Of a stretch of DNA of 64,000 bases, positions 54,526 through 63,394 are shown in pieces (within the stretch, counting starts at the first letter, position 1; every line of letters starts with the position of its first letter). The stretch lies in the NCBI GenBank assembly GCA_029210585.1, contig JARGFP010000020.1, positions 21,768-85,767 on the forward strand. Reading direction: 5' to 3'. The notes below the pieces were generated by a model. The model was not told where the DNA came from, searched no databases, and saw only the letters and a program-made list of their open reading frames with translations. This DNA comes from Bacteroidales bacterium (GTDB taxonomy: Bacteria > Bacteroidota > Bacteroidia > Bacteroidales > GCA-2748055). Made by a program: the position numbers and the translations under genes.

Positions 54526-55727
54526 TCAGATCTGTTATAAAAATTGACTAATTCAGTCGCAATGGTAAAGGTATCAAATTTTTCCATCAAAAGTTTGCGA
54601 GCCTCACTGCCCAGCCGTTCCTGCAGTGGCTTGTTGGCCAGTGTCTGCTGAATGTTACGTGCGAAGTCCTCCGGACGGTCTGCAATCAACAGGTGACGTC
54701 CGCTTTCTGCCGGGATCCCCTCTGCACCGATGGTAGAAGTGACAATGCACATCCCGGAGGCCATACCTTCCAGGATCTTGATCCTGATCCCGCTACCCGT
54801 TAGCAACGGCACGACCATCAACCGGAAGGACCGCATGAACGAATGGGCATCTTCAACCTCCCCGGCAAAATGTATGTTGGGAGCCTCTGTCAGTTCACGC
54901 ACAAGCGCTGCCGGGGCGTTCCTGCCGGCAATGTGGAGTTCGGCCGACGGATTGTCCTGAAGCAGGAGGGGCATGACCTTCCGGAGAAACCACCGCAAAC
55001 CCTCCGTATTTGGCGCCCAGTCGAGCGCACCAATAAAGCATATTGATGTGCCGGGCTTTGCATCCGTAAGGGGGTATTTCGACAGATCCATGCCGGTGGG
55101 TATTGTGATTGTTTCTGTGGCCGGACTTATTTCTGCAAATCGTTTCCGGTCCCTTTCAGATATCGCCACAATCATATCTGACTCATCCGCAAGCGTCTCT
55201 TCCAGCTTCCTGATTCGCCCTGCCAGGTTCCTGAAATACAATCTACTGAAAATGTTCATGGAATTTGCTGTCCTTCTTTCCCATATCTCATGCTCAATGT
55301 TGTGTGCCCGCAGGGATACTTTTGCCGCGGAATGGTTCCTGATTAGTGGCAGAAGATACGCCAGGTAAGGCCCCTCCATCTGCACAATATCATATTCCCC
55401 GTTAATCAACAGCTGTTTCAGACGATCTGCAAAAGCCTTGCTTTTAAATCTTTCCGAAATGTACGGCTGTCTCGAGAACAGGAGATTCAGCAATGCCCGG
55501 AGCAGGCGGGGCGAGGTGTCCAGGTCAACCGCATGGAAACGGATCAGCTTCCTGAGATGACCGGGAATATCCTGCACGGGAAAATAGTGTTTCCTGGTAT
55601 TGACCGATAACATGTCGACCTCCATGCCTGCACCGGCCAGACCCTCAGCAAGGTTGAGCGTGGCAATGGCGCCACCATCTTTTGGAGGATAGGGAAGCTT
55701 GGTACTCAGGATCAGCAATTTCATCAT
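54522..55727 (-). CDS. Family 4 glycosyltransferase (GT-B)
   Basis: This is 401 residues from ATG 55727 (MMKLLILSTKLPYPPKDGG). The donor-domain motif IRIKILEGMASGMCIVTSTIGAEGI with the E-x7-E-type pattern identifies the GT4 group, and SICFIGALDWAPNTEGLRWFL is the typical Rossmann start of the second domain. It probably adds sugars to lipopolysaccharide or another surface glycan. Its start overlaps the LptF/G stop (ATGA), so it is translationally coupled. Confidence 0.88.
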   Translation of the reverse strand: MMKLLILSTKLPYPPKDGGAIATLNLAEGLAGAGMEVDMLSVNTRKHYFPVQDIPGHLRKLIRFHAVDLDTSPRLLRALLNLLFSRQPYISERFKSKAFADRLKQLLINGEYDIVQMEGPYLAYLLPLIRNHSAAKVSLRAHNIEHEIWERRTANSMNIFSRLYFRNLAGRIRKLEETLADESDMIVAISERDRKRFAEISPATETITIPTGMDLSKYPLTDAKPGTSICFIGALDWAPNTEGLRWFLRKVMPLLLQDNPSAELHIAGRNAPAALVRELTEAPNIHFAGEVEDAHSFMRSFRLMVVPLLTGSGIRIKILEGMASGMCIVTSTIGAEGIPAESGRHLLIADRPEDFARNIQQTLANKPLQERLGSEARKLLMEKFDTFTIATELVNFYNRSE

Positions 55728-57205
55728 ACCTGCATGAATCTTTTTAGCATCCAATTCCTGATCCTTTTGAAGAAGTTGAAATAGGATTCAATATTCATGA
55801 TCACGGAGTCCCTCGATGCCTTGTATGAGACGAAGACCCCCAGGGGGATCAGCAGGAAGGAAGAAAGCCACATGCCGGCAAAGGGAGCCATGATGTCTTC
55901 CCTGACGAATTTTTCACCGGTAATGGAGAGCATGTACCAGACCAGGAAAAAGAGTACGCTGACAATGACCGGCATGCCCAGTCCGCCTTTCCTGATGATG
56001 GCTCCCAGCGGGGCGCCGATAAAGAAAAAGATCAGGCAGGAAAACGAGAGGGTGAATTTCCGGTGTTTTTCGATCTGGTAGCGGCGTAGGCGCTTGATCT
56101 TGTATTCGATGGTATTGGCATTGGTGGCCACAAAGGATTTGTTGGTGCGGGCGATGTTGATGGCCTGCATCACGGCACGCCGTTTTTCGGTCTTGTTCAT
56201 GTCATTGAAGACAGAATCGATGTGCAGCGCGTGGTAAGCCGGTTCGGTTTCAGAGAGCTGTGCTGTATCCTGTGATGCAATGCTGCCGATCATGTTCCGT
56301 TTTTTCTTCTCCACCGTGCTGTTTTCGACCATTTCCCTGACAGACTCCTGGAGGTTGCCAATGTCCTGCGACAGGGAATCCTCGAAATGTGTGAGATGCT
56401 CCAGGTTCATCATGGAGTAGCTGTTTTTCCAGAGGCTCTGATCCGAACGGCTCAGGCCGAAACCAGTGAGTTCGATGAGCATTTCCTGCTTTGCAAATTT
56501 ATCCCTCCGGTGCGGATAGGTCTGTGGCTCGTTTCGTTTCCTTGTTTTTTGCAGTTCCACATAGCTGTTCCCGTTATAAAGGGTCAGCATGAGGTGTTTT
56601 TCATCGCTCGACATTTTCATGTAGCCTGAATCAGCTACGGTAACACTCACATTTCCCGCTTTGTCGGTGTGGTCATAGATCCAGATATCCTTCAGCAGGC
56701 TGGTTTTCGGATCCTGGTCTCCGATCCGGATGGAATACCCTTCCATCGTGTTGTCGAAAATTCCTGGCTGGATCTGCAGTTCAGGACGTTGCTTCCTGAT
56801 GTCATGCAGCAGGGAGGTTAATTTCAGGTTGGAGACCGGCATGATGTTATTGGCGAAAAAGAAGGCAGCGAAGGTGATGACCACCACCACGTAGGTCAGC
56901 GGGGCCATGATCCTGGTAAGGGAGACGCCGGAAGATTTGAATGCCAGTAATTCCAGGTTTTCCGCCAGGTTTCCAAAGGTCATCAGCGAGGAGAGCAGTA
57001 CCGCCAGTGGGAGCGCCATAGGCACCATGCTGGCACTGGAGTATAACAGGAACTCTGCCAGGATTTTTGTTTCCAAACCTTTACCCACCAGGTCATCGAT
57101 GTATTTCCACAGGAACTGCATCAGCAGTATGAAAATGACCATGAAGAAGGTCAGGATCAGTGGTCCCAGGAATGATTTTATGACAAGAGCATGTAATCGC
57201 TTCAT
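55724..57205 (-). CDS. LptF/LptG-family permease
   Basis: The 493-residue protein has the YjgP/YjgQ architecture: N-terminal helices (SFLGPLILTFFMVIFILLMQFLWKYIDDLVGKGLE; ASMVPMALPLAVLLSSLMTFGNL, with ELLAFKSSGVSL), a large periplasmic domain from about residue 130 to 370 and C-terminal helices (FTLSFSCLIFFFIGAPLGAIIRKGGLGMPVIVSVLFFLVWYML). It is the inner-membrane part of the LPS transport ABC complex. It leads a minus-strand operon of GT4, GT2, ribBA and fmt. Confidence 0.93.
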   Translation of the reverse strand: MKRLHALVIKSFLGPLILTFFMVIFILLMQFLWKYIDDLVGKGLETKILAEFLLYSSASMVPMALPLAVLLSSLMTFGNLAENLELLAFKSSGVSLTRIMAPLTYVVVVITFAAFFFANNIMPVSNLKLTSLLHDIRKQRPELQIQPGIFDNTMEGYSIRIGDQDPKTSLLKDIWIYDHTDKAGNVSVTVADSGYMKMSSDEKHLMLTLYNGNSYVELQKTRKRNEPQTYPHRRDKFAKQEMLIELTGFGLSRSDQSLWKNSYSMMNLEHLTHFEDSLSQDIGNLQESVREMVENSTVEKKKRNMIGSIASQDTAQLSETEPAYHALHIDSVFNDMNKTEKRRAVMQAINIARTNKSFVATNANTIEYKIKRLRRYQIEKHRKFTLSFSCLIFFFIGAPLGAIIRKGGLGMPVIVSVLFFLVWYMLSITGEKFVREDIMAPFAGMWLSSFLLIPLGVFVSYKASRDSVIMNIESYFNFFKRIRNWMLKRFMQV

Positions 57206-57221
57206 CTCAGTTCAGTACCTA

Positions 57222-57229
57222 CAAATATA
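57222..57229 (-). promoter_or_regulatory. Bacteroidota -7 element before the LptF/G gene
   Basis: On the minus strand this reads TATATTTG, matching TAnnTTTG, 17 bp before the ATG at 57205. It would start the whole glycan-ribBA-fmt chain. Confidence 0.5.
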
Positions 57230-57272
57230 AAACGGGAGTAAAAGTAAGTTATTTTAGGGGAAAGACAATCTC

Positions 57273-57641
57273 TCAGAGACCCAGTGCGCGTTTTAAATCT
57301 GCGATCTGTGAATCCCACAGATCAGAGGCGTCTTCGGTGTCCTCTGCAAAATCAGTGATGAGGAGTGCCAGGTCCCCGGTGAGTTCATCCTTGCGTATCC
57401 TGAATTCGAAGAAGGATTCCTCATCTTCATCCGTCCACCTGAAGCGTATATACTTGTTTTCTTTTTTTGAAACGACTTCGGCAAACTGCTCCGTTCCGTC
57501 CCACACAAAGGAATACAGTCCGTTTTTCAGATTAACATCCTCTGCGAACCATTCGGCCAGACCTGCCGGTGTACTCAACCTGTTGAACAGGACCCCCGGG
57601 GAGGTGCTGAATGTATATTCCAGTTCAAATTTCTCACTCAT
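57273..57641 (-). CDS. START-like (SRPBCC fold) domain protein
   Basis: This is 122 residues from ATG 57641 (MSEKFELEYTFSTSPGVLFNRL). It has the helix-grip pattern of START_2/AHSA1-like proteins: STPAGLAEWFAEDVNL near the start and FAEVVSKKENKYIRFRWTDEDEESFFEFRI in the middle. It likely binds a hydrophobic ligand, and the function is unknown. The upstream 252 bp to the MFS gene hold no gene. Confidence 0.8.
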   Translation of the reverse strand: MSEKFELEYTFSTSPGVLFNRLSTPAGLAEWFAEDVNLKNGLYSFVWDGTEQFAEVVSKKENKYIRFRWTDEDEESFFEFRIRKDELTGDLALLITDFAEDTEDASDLWDSQIADLKRALGL

Positions 57642-57894
57642 TTTAGTAGGGTTTGTGCTGCGAAATGCTCTGAACTGCAATATAATAAAATTATTGGATT
57701 TTCAGCCTCCCTGCGGGATATTCTGTCAAAGACCAGGAACATCCGGGATAAGTAAAAAAAATTCAATTAAATGCTGTTATTTCCATTAAATTCGCAACTT
57801 GGCTGTTGATAGTTCATAATGTCCCGGATACGCGCACATAGCTGTTATGAACATACAAAAGAGTCTGTTATAATGACTGCATAATTCTGTCTGT

Positions 57895-59265
57895 ATGACC
57901 GCACAAAAGGAAAAGACTACTGCATTGGTTGTGGCCACCCTGGCTTCCTTTCTTACCCCGTTCCTGGGTGCTGCCATGAATGTGGCGCTGCCTGTAATCG
58001 GGAAGGACCTGGAGGTAGATGCAATCCTGCTGAACCTGACCGCCACGATCTACCTGCTGGCAACAGCGGTATTCCTGCTGCCTTTCGGCAGGATGGCCGA
58101 CCTCTACGGCAGGAAGAAGATATTCAATTACGGACTGATTGTCTTTACCATCTCCACTGCGGGAGCTGCCATTGCGCCCGGAATCTATGTACTGATCCTT
58201 TTCAGGGTCTTCCAGGGGATTGGCAGCGCCATGATCTTTGGTACGGGGGTGGCGATCATCAGTTCGGTATTCCCTCCCGGAGAGCGTGGCAAAGCGTTGG
58301 GCATCAACGTGGCGGCAGTATATACAGGGTTGTCGGTCGGACCTTTTGCCGGAGGATTGCTCACCCAGTACCTGGGATGGCGCAGTATCTTCTGGTCGCT
58401 GGTCCCCATCGGAATCCTTGCGATCATCATGGTACACTGGAAACTCAGGGGCGAATGGCTGGGCAGCAGCAAGGCGCGGTTCGATTACAGGGGGGCGCTG
58501 TTGTATATGCTTACGCTGACCCTGCTGATGACAGGATTGTCGCTGGTCCCGAAACCCGCCGGGTATCCCTTTATCGCATTCAGCATTATTTCATTTGTCC
58601 TGTTTGTGCGCACCGAGCGCCGGCTCGAAGATCCTTTGATGGAGATTGATCTTTACCGGCTGAACCGCGTGTTTGCCTTCTCCAACCTGGCGGCCCTGAT
58701 CAACTACAGTGCCACCTTCGGAGTCGGCTTCCTGCTGAGTTTCTACTTTCAGTACATCAAGGGAATGGATCCTGCCCAAGCGGGTATGGTGCTGGTGATC
58801 CAGCCAGTGATCATGGCGGTATTTTCTCCGGTTACAGGCAGGCTTTCCGACCGGATCCAGCCGCAGGTACTGGCTTCGGCCGGGATGGCATTTACCACGG
58901 TCGGTTTGGTTATGTTGTCTTTTGCAGGAGCACAGACATCCATGGAGTATTTTTACGCGGTTCTGGGTTTGATGGGAATCGGTTTTGCACTCTTCTCCTC
59001 CCCGAACACCAACGCGATCATGAGTTCTGTCCAACCCCGGTATTATGGTGTGGCATCAGGTGCGGTGGGCACGATGCGGATGATCGGGCAGATGCTGAGC
59101 ATGGGGGTTGTGCTGATCCTCTTCTCGGTGCTGATCGGGAAGACGGAGATCACACCCCGGGTACACGAACCTTTCCTGCAGTCGATGCGCATCTCATTTA
59201 TTTTCTTCTCGGTATTCTGCTTTCTCGGGATCTTTGCTTCCATTGCCCGCGGGAAAGTGCGGTAA
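57895..59265 (+). CDS. MFS drug-exporter-like transporter (EmrB/QacA type)
   Basis: The 456-residue protein has 12 or more predicted helices. The MFS motif A is FGRMADLYGRKKIF after the second helix, and motif C-like sequence GLSVGPFAGGLLTQYLGWRSIFW lies in the fifth. These are characteristic of proton-driven exporters of the DHA2 group. The substrate is unknown. It stands alone, and the upstream region (57642-57894) shows no clear promoter. Confidence 0.88.
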   Translation: MTAQKEKTTALVVATLASFLTPFLGAAMNVALPVIGKDLEVDAILLNLTATIYLLATAVFLLPFGRMADLYGRKKIFNYGLIVFTISTAGAAIAPGIYVLILFRVFQGIGSAMIFGTGVAIISSVFPPGERGKALGINVAAVYTGLSVGPFAGGLLTQYLGWRSIFWSLVPIGILAIIMVHWKLRGEWLGSSKARFDYRGALLYMLTLTLLMTGLSLVPKPAGYPFIAFSIISFVLFVRTERRLEDPLMEIDLYRLNRVFAFSNLAALINYSATFGVGFLLSFYFQYIKGMDPAQAGMVLVIQPVIMAVFSPVTGRLSDRIQPQVLASAGMAFTTVGLVMLSFAGAQTSMEYFYAVLGLMGIGFALFSSPNTNAIMSSVQPRYYGVASGAVGTMRMIGQMLSMGVVLILFSVLIGKTEITPRVHEPFLQSMRISFIFFSVFCFLGIFASIARGKVR

Positions 59266-59309
59266 TAGCAGGTGGTATTTTGGATTCATTACAAACGCAG
59301 ATTTTCTGT

Positions 59310-59379
59310 TATTTTTGATTTTCTGACAGTTATCCGTCGAATTAGTGTGAGGTGAATAGGGATAGTTTGTATATTTTTG
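59310..59379 (+). promoter_or_regulatory. Two TATTTTTG elements upstream of the glycosidase gene
   Basis: TATTTTTG occurs at 59310-59317 and 59372-59379, both full TAnnTTTG matches, in the leader of the large glycosidase gene. Either could start transcription, giving a leader of about 120-190 nt. Confidence 0.4.
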
Positions 59380-59508
59380 ACCCTGTTGTATTTCGCCCAG
59401 TTGGTGATTGTTATTCTGATTGAACTTACGTCAGGGGTCAGAACGAATGGGCCGGGAGATAAAACGGTACCCGGGCAGCGAGTCATATGGATATATAAAG
59501 CGATCAGT

Positions 59509-62310
59509 ATGCAGAAAGAAGCGTTTTTCTATGTTTTAATAATGTTGTTGACCGGATCATTAGTTGGAAACATCACTGCGCAGACCAATTCCACTGAGGT
59601 AACCAGCTCCGGCAACTTCCTGGTGCCTCAACCGGTTCCCGACCGCCATGTGCCTTTCAGTGTTGCTGATACCGGTGTTTCAAAAATACTGACATGGGGA
59701 CTGGATACCGCATGGCCAAGTGAAGGAAATATTCGACGCGGTGTTGCCTTCATGGGGGCAGACCGTGTGGACCTGGTGCGTGCTTCTTTTCAACCCACAC
59801 TTCCCCTGGTCGATGGTGACCTGCAGCAGGAACAGGTGGAATGGATCAATACCCGGCTTGCACTGGTCGATCTGACCGGTCCGGATACAAAAGTGGTCCT
59901 GAACTGCGACCATTCCACGGTGGATCCCTGGTATGATGGAAATGCAGCCCGCTGGGCGCAACTTATGGATGTGACGGCGCGGCGTGTCCAGGAACATGGC
60001 CGTGAAATTGTCTCCATCGCACCATTCAATGAACCCGACTACGGGTGGGGGCAGGGCACCATTTCTGACTTTTACAACATTGCAGGGGAGCTGAGACAAA
60101 ACCCCCGCTTCCAGGGCGTCCGGATTTCGGGGGGGAATACACTCAACACGGACCAGGCGTTGTACTGGTACAATCAACTCAAAGACAGGCTGGACGAAGG
60201 GAACACCCACCAGTTGGCAGGCAGCTTTGACAATTATGCCACTTTTTTTGAGACCGTGCGCGCCAACGGTCATCATGCCACCAACGACGAATTGCACAAT
60301 GTGATGGAGGCGATGGTGGGTGTCGAATACGGTATGCAGACCGGAATCTGGTGGGGTACCGCTGAGCTGGCCCGTGGAGAATTTGTGAGGGCAAGCGATG
60401 GCAAACGCCTGGGGTATGCCGAACATCGTCCGAACTGGACCGCCGCTTCGGTGTATCGCAGTCCATCAGGCAAGGTGCAGGCCTTTGGTGGATCATCGGA
60501 GCGCCAGGCCGCGACGACCTCCTACCTGTTTGTCTCACGGGACCGGGATGTGTATTACGACGGACACGGTCCAATGCGGGAATATTTCATGGAGATTCCA
60601 GGCGGCACAGGCTACCAGCAGGGACAGACAAATGCCGAAAGAGTGGTGAACATCTCCTGGGGTGATGATATCCAGCCTCTCATCAATGGCCGGTATATCC
60701 TGGTGAACAGAAAAAGCGGGATGGTGATGGAGGTTGCGAATGGTGCGACCGGTGCAGGGACGACTGTACGACAGGGTACCAGCACAGGAGCAACCTACCA
60801 GCAATGGAATGTGCAACCGGTGGATCCGCGGGTCGGTGGTGACTTCAGTTATTATACCCTCACAGCCCAACACAGTGGCAAAGCCCTGGATGTGCTGAAC
60901 TGGTCGCTGGACAACGGGACCAATATGATCGTATGGGATGATGTCAAAGGCGCGAACCAGCAGTGGTTCCTCGAATATGCAGGCGATGGCTGGTTCTATA
61001 TCCGAAGCCGGCACAGTGCCAAGTGCCTGGATATCTATAATGGCAGCACGACTGCCGGTGCCGGTATCATCCAGTGGGACAAAAACGAAGGCGCAGTCCA
61101 GCAGTGGCGGTTGCTCCCTGTCGATGCACCCGTGGAATTTGATCCTCCACAGGCACCGGGTGACGTAGAGACTGTTGGGAATGCAGTTTCTGTTCGCCTG
61201 GACTGGTCCGCCAGTCCTGACAGTGATGTGGCCGGATATACTGTTTACCGGTCAGCTCCCGGCGAATACTCCTATCAAACCATTGCACGCAATGTTACCA
61301 CGACCACTTTTGTCGACAACACTGTTGTCCCCGGGAAGGAATACCAGTATGCAGTCAGGGCAGTGGATCACTCCCTGAACCATTCTGGTTACTCCGCTAC
61401 AGCAACAGCAACTGCCACCGGAGAAGAGGATCTTATTGCCCGTCTGCAGTTCGAGGCCAACACGCTCGACACTTCGGTCCATCTGAACCACGGCGCCGCA
61501 TCCGGGGAGATCACATTTGTGGAGGGAAAGTTCGGGTCCGGCGCGCTTGCGCTGAACGGGACCGATGACTTTCTTCAACTCCCGGCCACCCTGGTGCACC
61601 ACCGGGAAATTACCATTGCAGCCTGGGTCAGGTGGAACGGGGGAGCCCCCTGGCAACGCATCTTCGATTTTGGGAATGACCAGTCATCAGGCATGTATTT
61701 AACACCAAGGATGCGGTTTACCCTCAAACATGCAGGCACGGAACACCGGTTGGATGCCGCTACACTCCCGGAGGGCGAATGGGCACACGTAGCGGTTACG
61801 CTTGGCGGGTCCTGGGCAAAGTTGTATTTCAATGGGGCGGTGGTGGATTCTCTGAGTGATCCAACAATCGGTCCGATGGATATCATGCCGGTGTTGAATT
61901 ACATCGGTCGCAGCCAGACCCAGGTTCCGTTTTTTAACGGGTACATTGACGAATTCAGGGTATACAACTATGTGTTGCCGGCAGACAAGATTGCACTGTT
62001 GCTGGAAGAAGAAGAGGAAGGCAATGGAACCGGTATTGCTGAACCGGCGGACAATGACGCAGGCGAATTAATGCTCTGGCCTGTTCCGGCAAATGACCAG
62101 TTGCACCTTGACAGCGATCTGTTGCTGGGAAGCAAAGGTAATTCAGTGGTCACCATTTTCGACATGCAGGGCAAGGTGGTGATAACCGGAAATATTGAAG
62201 GAAGTGATAAAACACAGCTGGATGTATCGGGACTGTCCGCCGGGACCTACCTGCTCAGGATCGGCACCAGCGAACAGTCAGTGTCGGGCCGGTTTACTAT
62301 CAAACCCTGA
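59509..62310 (+). CDS. Multidomain secreted glycosidase: GH30-like barrel, ricin-type, Fn3, LamG, T9SS sorting
   Basis: This is 933 residues from ATG 59509 (signal peptide FYVLIMLLTGSLVGNITAQ); the ORF-track start at 59377 has no signal peptide. The catalytic domain, residues ~30-420, is a TIM-barrel with the acid/base Glu likely in APFNEPDYGWG near residue 174, a GH30-like arrangement. A ricin-type lectin (QQW motifs, about 425-565), a fibronectin type III module (570-655), a LamG/concanavalin-like domain (665-830) and a type A T9SS sorting domain (VFDMQGKVVI-like, SAGTYLLRI) complete it. The substrate is uncertain; the adjacent GH43 and GH10 genes suggest a plant xylan. Confidence 0.8.
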   Translation: MQKEAFFYVLIMLLTGSLVGNITAQTNSTEVTSSGNFLVPQPVPDRHVPFSVADTGVSKILTWGLDTAWPSEGNIRRGVAFMGADRVDLVRASFQPTLPLVDGDLQQEQVEWINTRLALVDLTGPDTKVVLNCDHSTVDPWYDGNAARWAQLMDVTARRVQEHGREIVSIAPFNEPDYGWGQGTISDFYNIAGELRQNPRFQGVRISGGNTLNTDQALYWYNQLKDRLDEGNTHQLAGSFDNYATFFETVRANGHHATNDELHNVMEAMVGVEYGMQTGIWWGTAELARGEFVRASDGKRLGYAEHRPNWTAASVYRSPSGKVQAFGGSSERQAATTSYLFVSRDRDVYYDGHGPMREYFMEIPGGTGYQQGQTNAERVVNISWGDDIQPLINGRYILVNRKSGMVMEVANGATGAGTTVRQGTSTGATYQQWNVQPVDPRVGGDFSYYTLTAQHSGKALDVLNWSLDNGTNMIVWDDVKGANQQWFLEYAGDGWFYIRSRHSAKCLDIYNGSTTAGAGIIQWDKNEGAVQQWRLLPVDAPVEFDPPQAPGDVETVGNAVSVRLDWSASPDSDVAGYTVYRSAPGEYSYQTIARNVTTTTFVDNTVVPGKEYQYAVRAVDHSLNHSGYSATATATATGEEDLIARLQFEANTLDTSVHLNHGAASGEITFVEGKFGSGALALNGTDDFLQLPATLVHHREITIAAWVRWNGGAPWQRIFDFGNDQSSGMYLTPRMRFTLKHAGTEHRLDAATLPEGEWAHVAVTLGGSWAKLYFNGAVVDSLSDPTIGPMDIMPVLNYIGRSQTQVPFFNGYIDEFRVYNYVLPADKIALLLEEEEEGNGTGIAEPADNDAGELMLWPVPANDQLHLDSDLLLGSKGNSVVTIFDMQGKVVITGNIEGSDKTQLDVSGLSAGTYLLRIGTSEQSVSGRFTIKP

Positions 62311-62387
62311 CAGCCAGGGCAGATGGAAGTCGTTAAAATAAGGCAAAACCTTTCCTTCTGACGCAATACAAACAAATTTTAAAATCT

Positions 62388-63383
62388 TCATTTACCTGGC
62401 AGAACTATCTGCTCCTGGTATGGATCGATGGTTTTAATGGCGCCATCATCAGCATACTCCATTTCAATCACTTTCGTACTCCGTAACCAGGTTTTCCCCC
62501 CTGAAGGTACACTGTCGTGGTGAAACAGGTACCACTTTCCTTTAAATTCGAGGATGGAGTGGTGGGTGGTCCAGCCCACCACTGGTTTCAGGATCACGCC
62601 CTGGTAGGTAAATGGCCCGTAGGGGTTGTCGCCAATGGCATAGCAGAGCAGGTGGGTATTCCCGGTAGAGTATGAAAAATAGTATTTGCCATTGTACTTA
62701 TGCATCCAGGAGGCTTCGAAAAACCGCCGTTCGTGGTCGCCCGCCTTCAGTGGTTCACCCTTCTCATCCAGGATCAGCACATCGCGTGGAGGCTCTGCAA
62801 AGTCAAGCATATTGTCATCCAGGGCAGCTACTTTCGCACACAGGGCAGGCGCTTCGTTGTCCGGCTCCATTCCGCATTCCTGTGCCCTGTTATTCCGGTA
62901 CCGCTGCAATTGACCTCCCCAGAGGCCGCCAAAATACATATAATGCCTTCCATCCGCATCTTCAAACACGCAGGGGTCGATGCTGTAGCTGCCCGTCATC
63001 GGATGGGGTTCTGGTATGAAGGGTCCTTCGGGTCTGTTGCTCACAGCCACCCCGATCCTGAAGATATCCGTTTTGTCCTTGGCAGGAAAATACAGGTAGT
63101 ATTTGCCGTTCCTGAAAGCAGCATCGGTATCCCATAATTGTCTGCCGGCCCACGGTATATCCTTTAAATCAAGGGCCACCCCATGGTCTGTCACTTCTCC
63201 TTCGGGATGGTCCATGGAAAGTATATGGTAATCGCGCATGTCGAAATGGTCGCCCAGGTCATTCTCGGGGATGCCCGATTCGATGTCATGGGAAGGGTAG
63301 ATGTAAATTCTTCCGTTGAACACGTGGGCCGCCGGATCGGCGGTGTATATATGGTCGGCCAGGTATCTTGCTTGATGCATCAT
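62388..63383 (-). CDS. Glycoside hydrolase family 43 protein
   Basis: The 331-residue protein has a five-bladed propeller pattern. The catalytic base is in TADPAAHVFNGRIYIYPSHD, the pKa-modulating Asp in SYSIDPCVFEDADGRHYMYFG, and the acid Glu probably in RRFFEASWMHKYNGKYYFSYS. There is no signal peptide, so it may act in the cytoplasm or be exported by other means. Family members are beta-xylosidases or alpha-L-arabinofuranosidases. It lies 11 bp from the GH10 gene on the same strand. Confidence 0.9.
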   Translation of the reverse strand: MMHQARYLADHIYTADPAAHVFNGRIYIYPSHDIESGIPENDLGDHFDMRDYHILSMDHPEGEVTDHGVALDLKDIPWAGRQLWDTDAAFRNGKYYLYFPAKDKTDIFRIGVAVSNRPEGPFIPEPHPMTGSYSIDPCVFEDADGRHYMYFGGLWGGQLQRYRNNRAQECGMEPDNEAPALCAKVAALDDNMLDFAEPPRDVLILDEKGEPLKAGDHERRFFEASWMHKYNGKYYFSYSTGNTHLLCYAIGDNPYGPFTYQGVILKPVVGWTTHHSILEFKGKWYLFHHDSVPSGGKTWLRSTKVIEMEYADDGAIKTIDPYQEQIVLPGK

Positions 63384-63394
63384 AAAACAGTTCT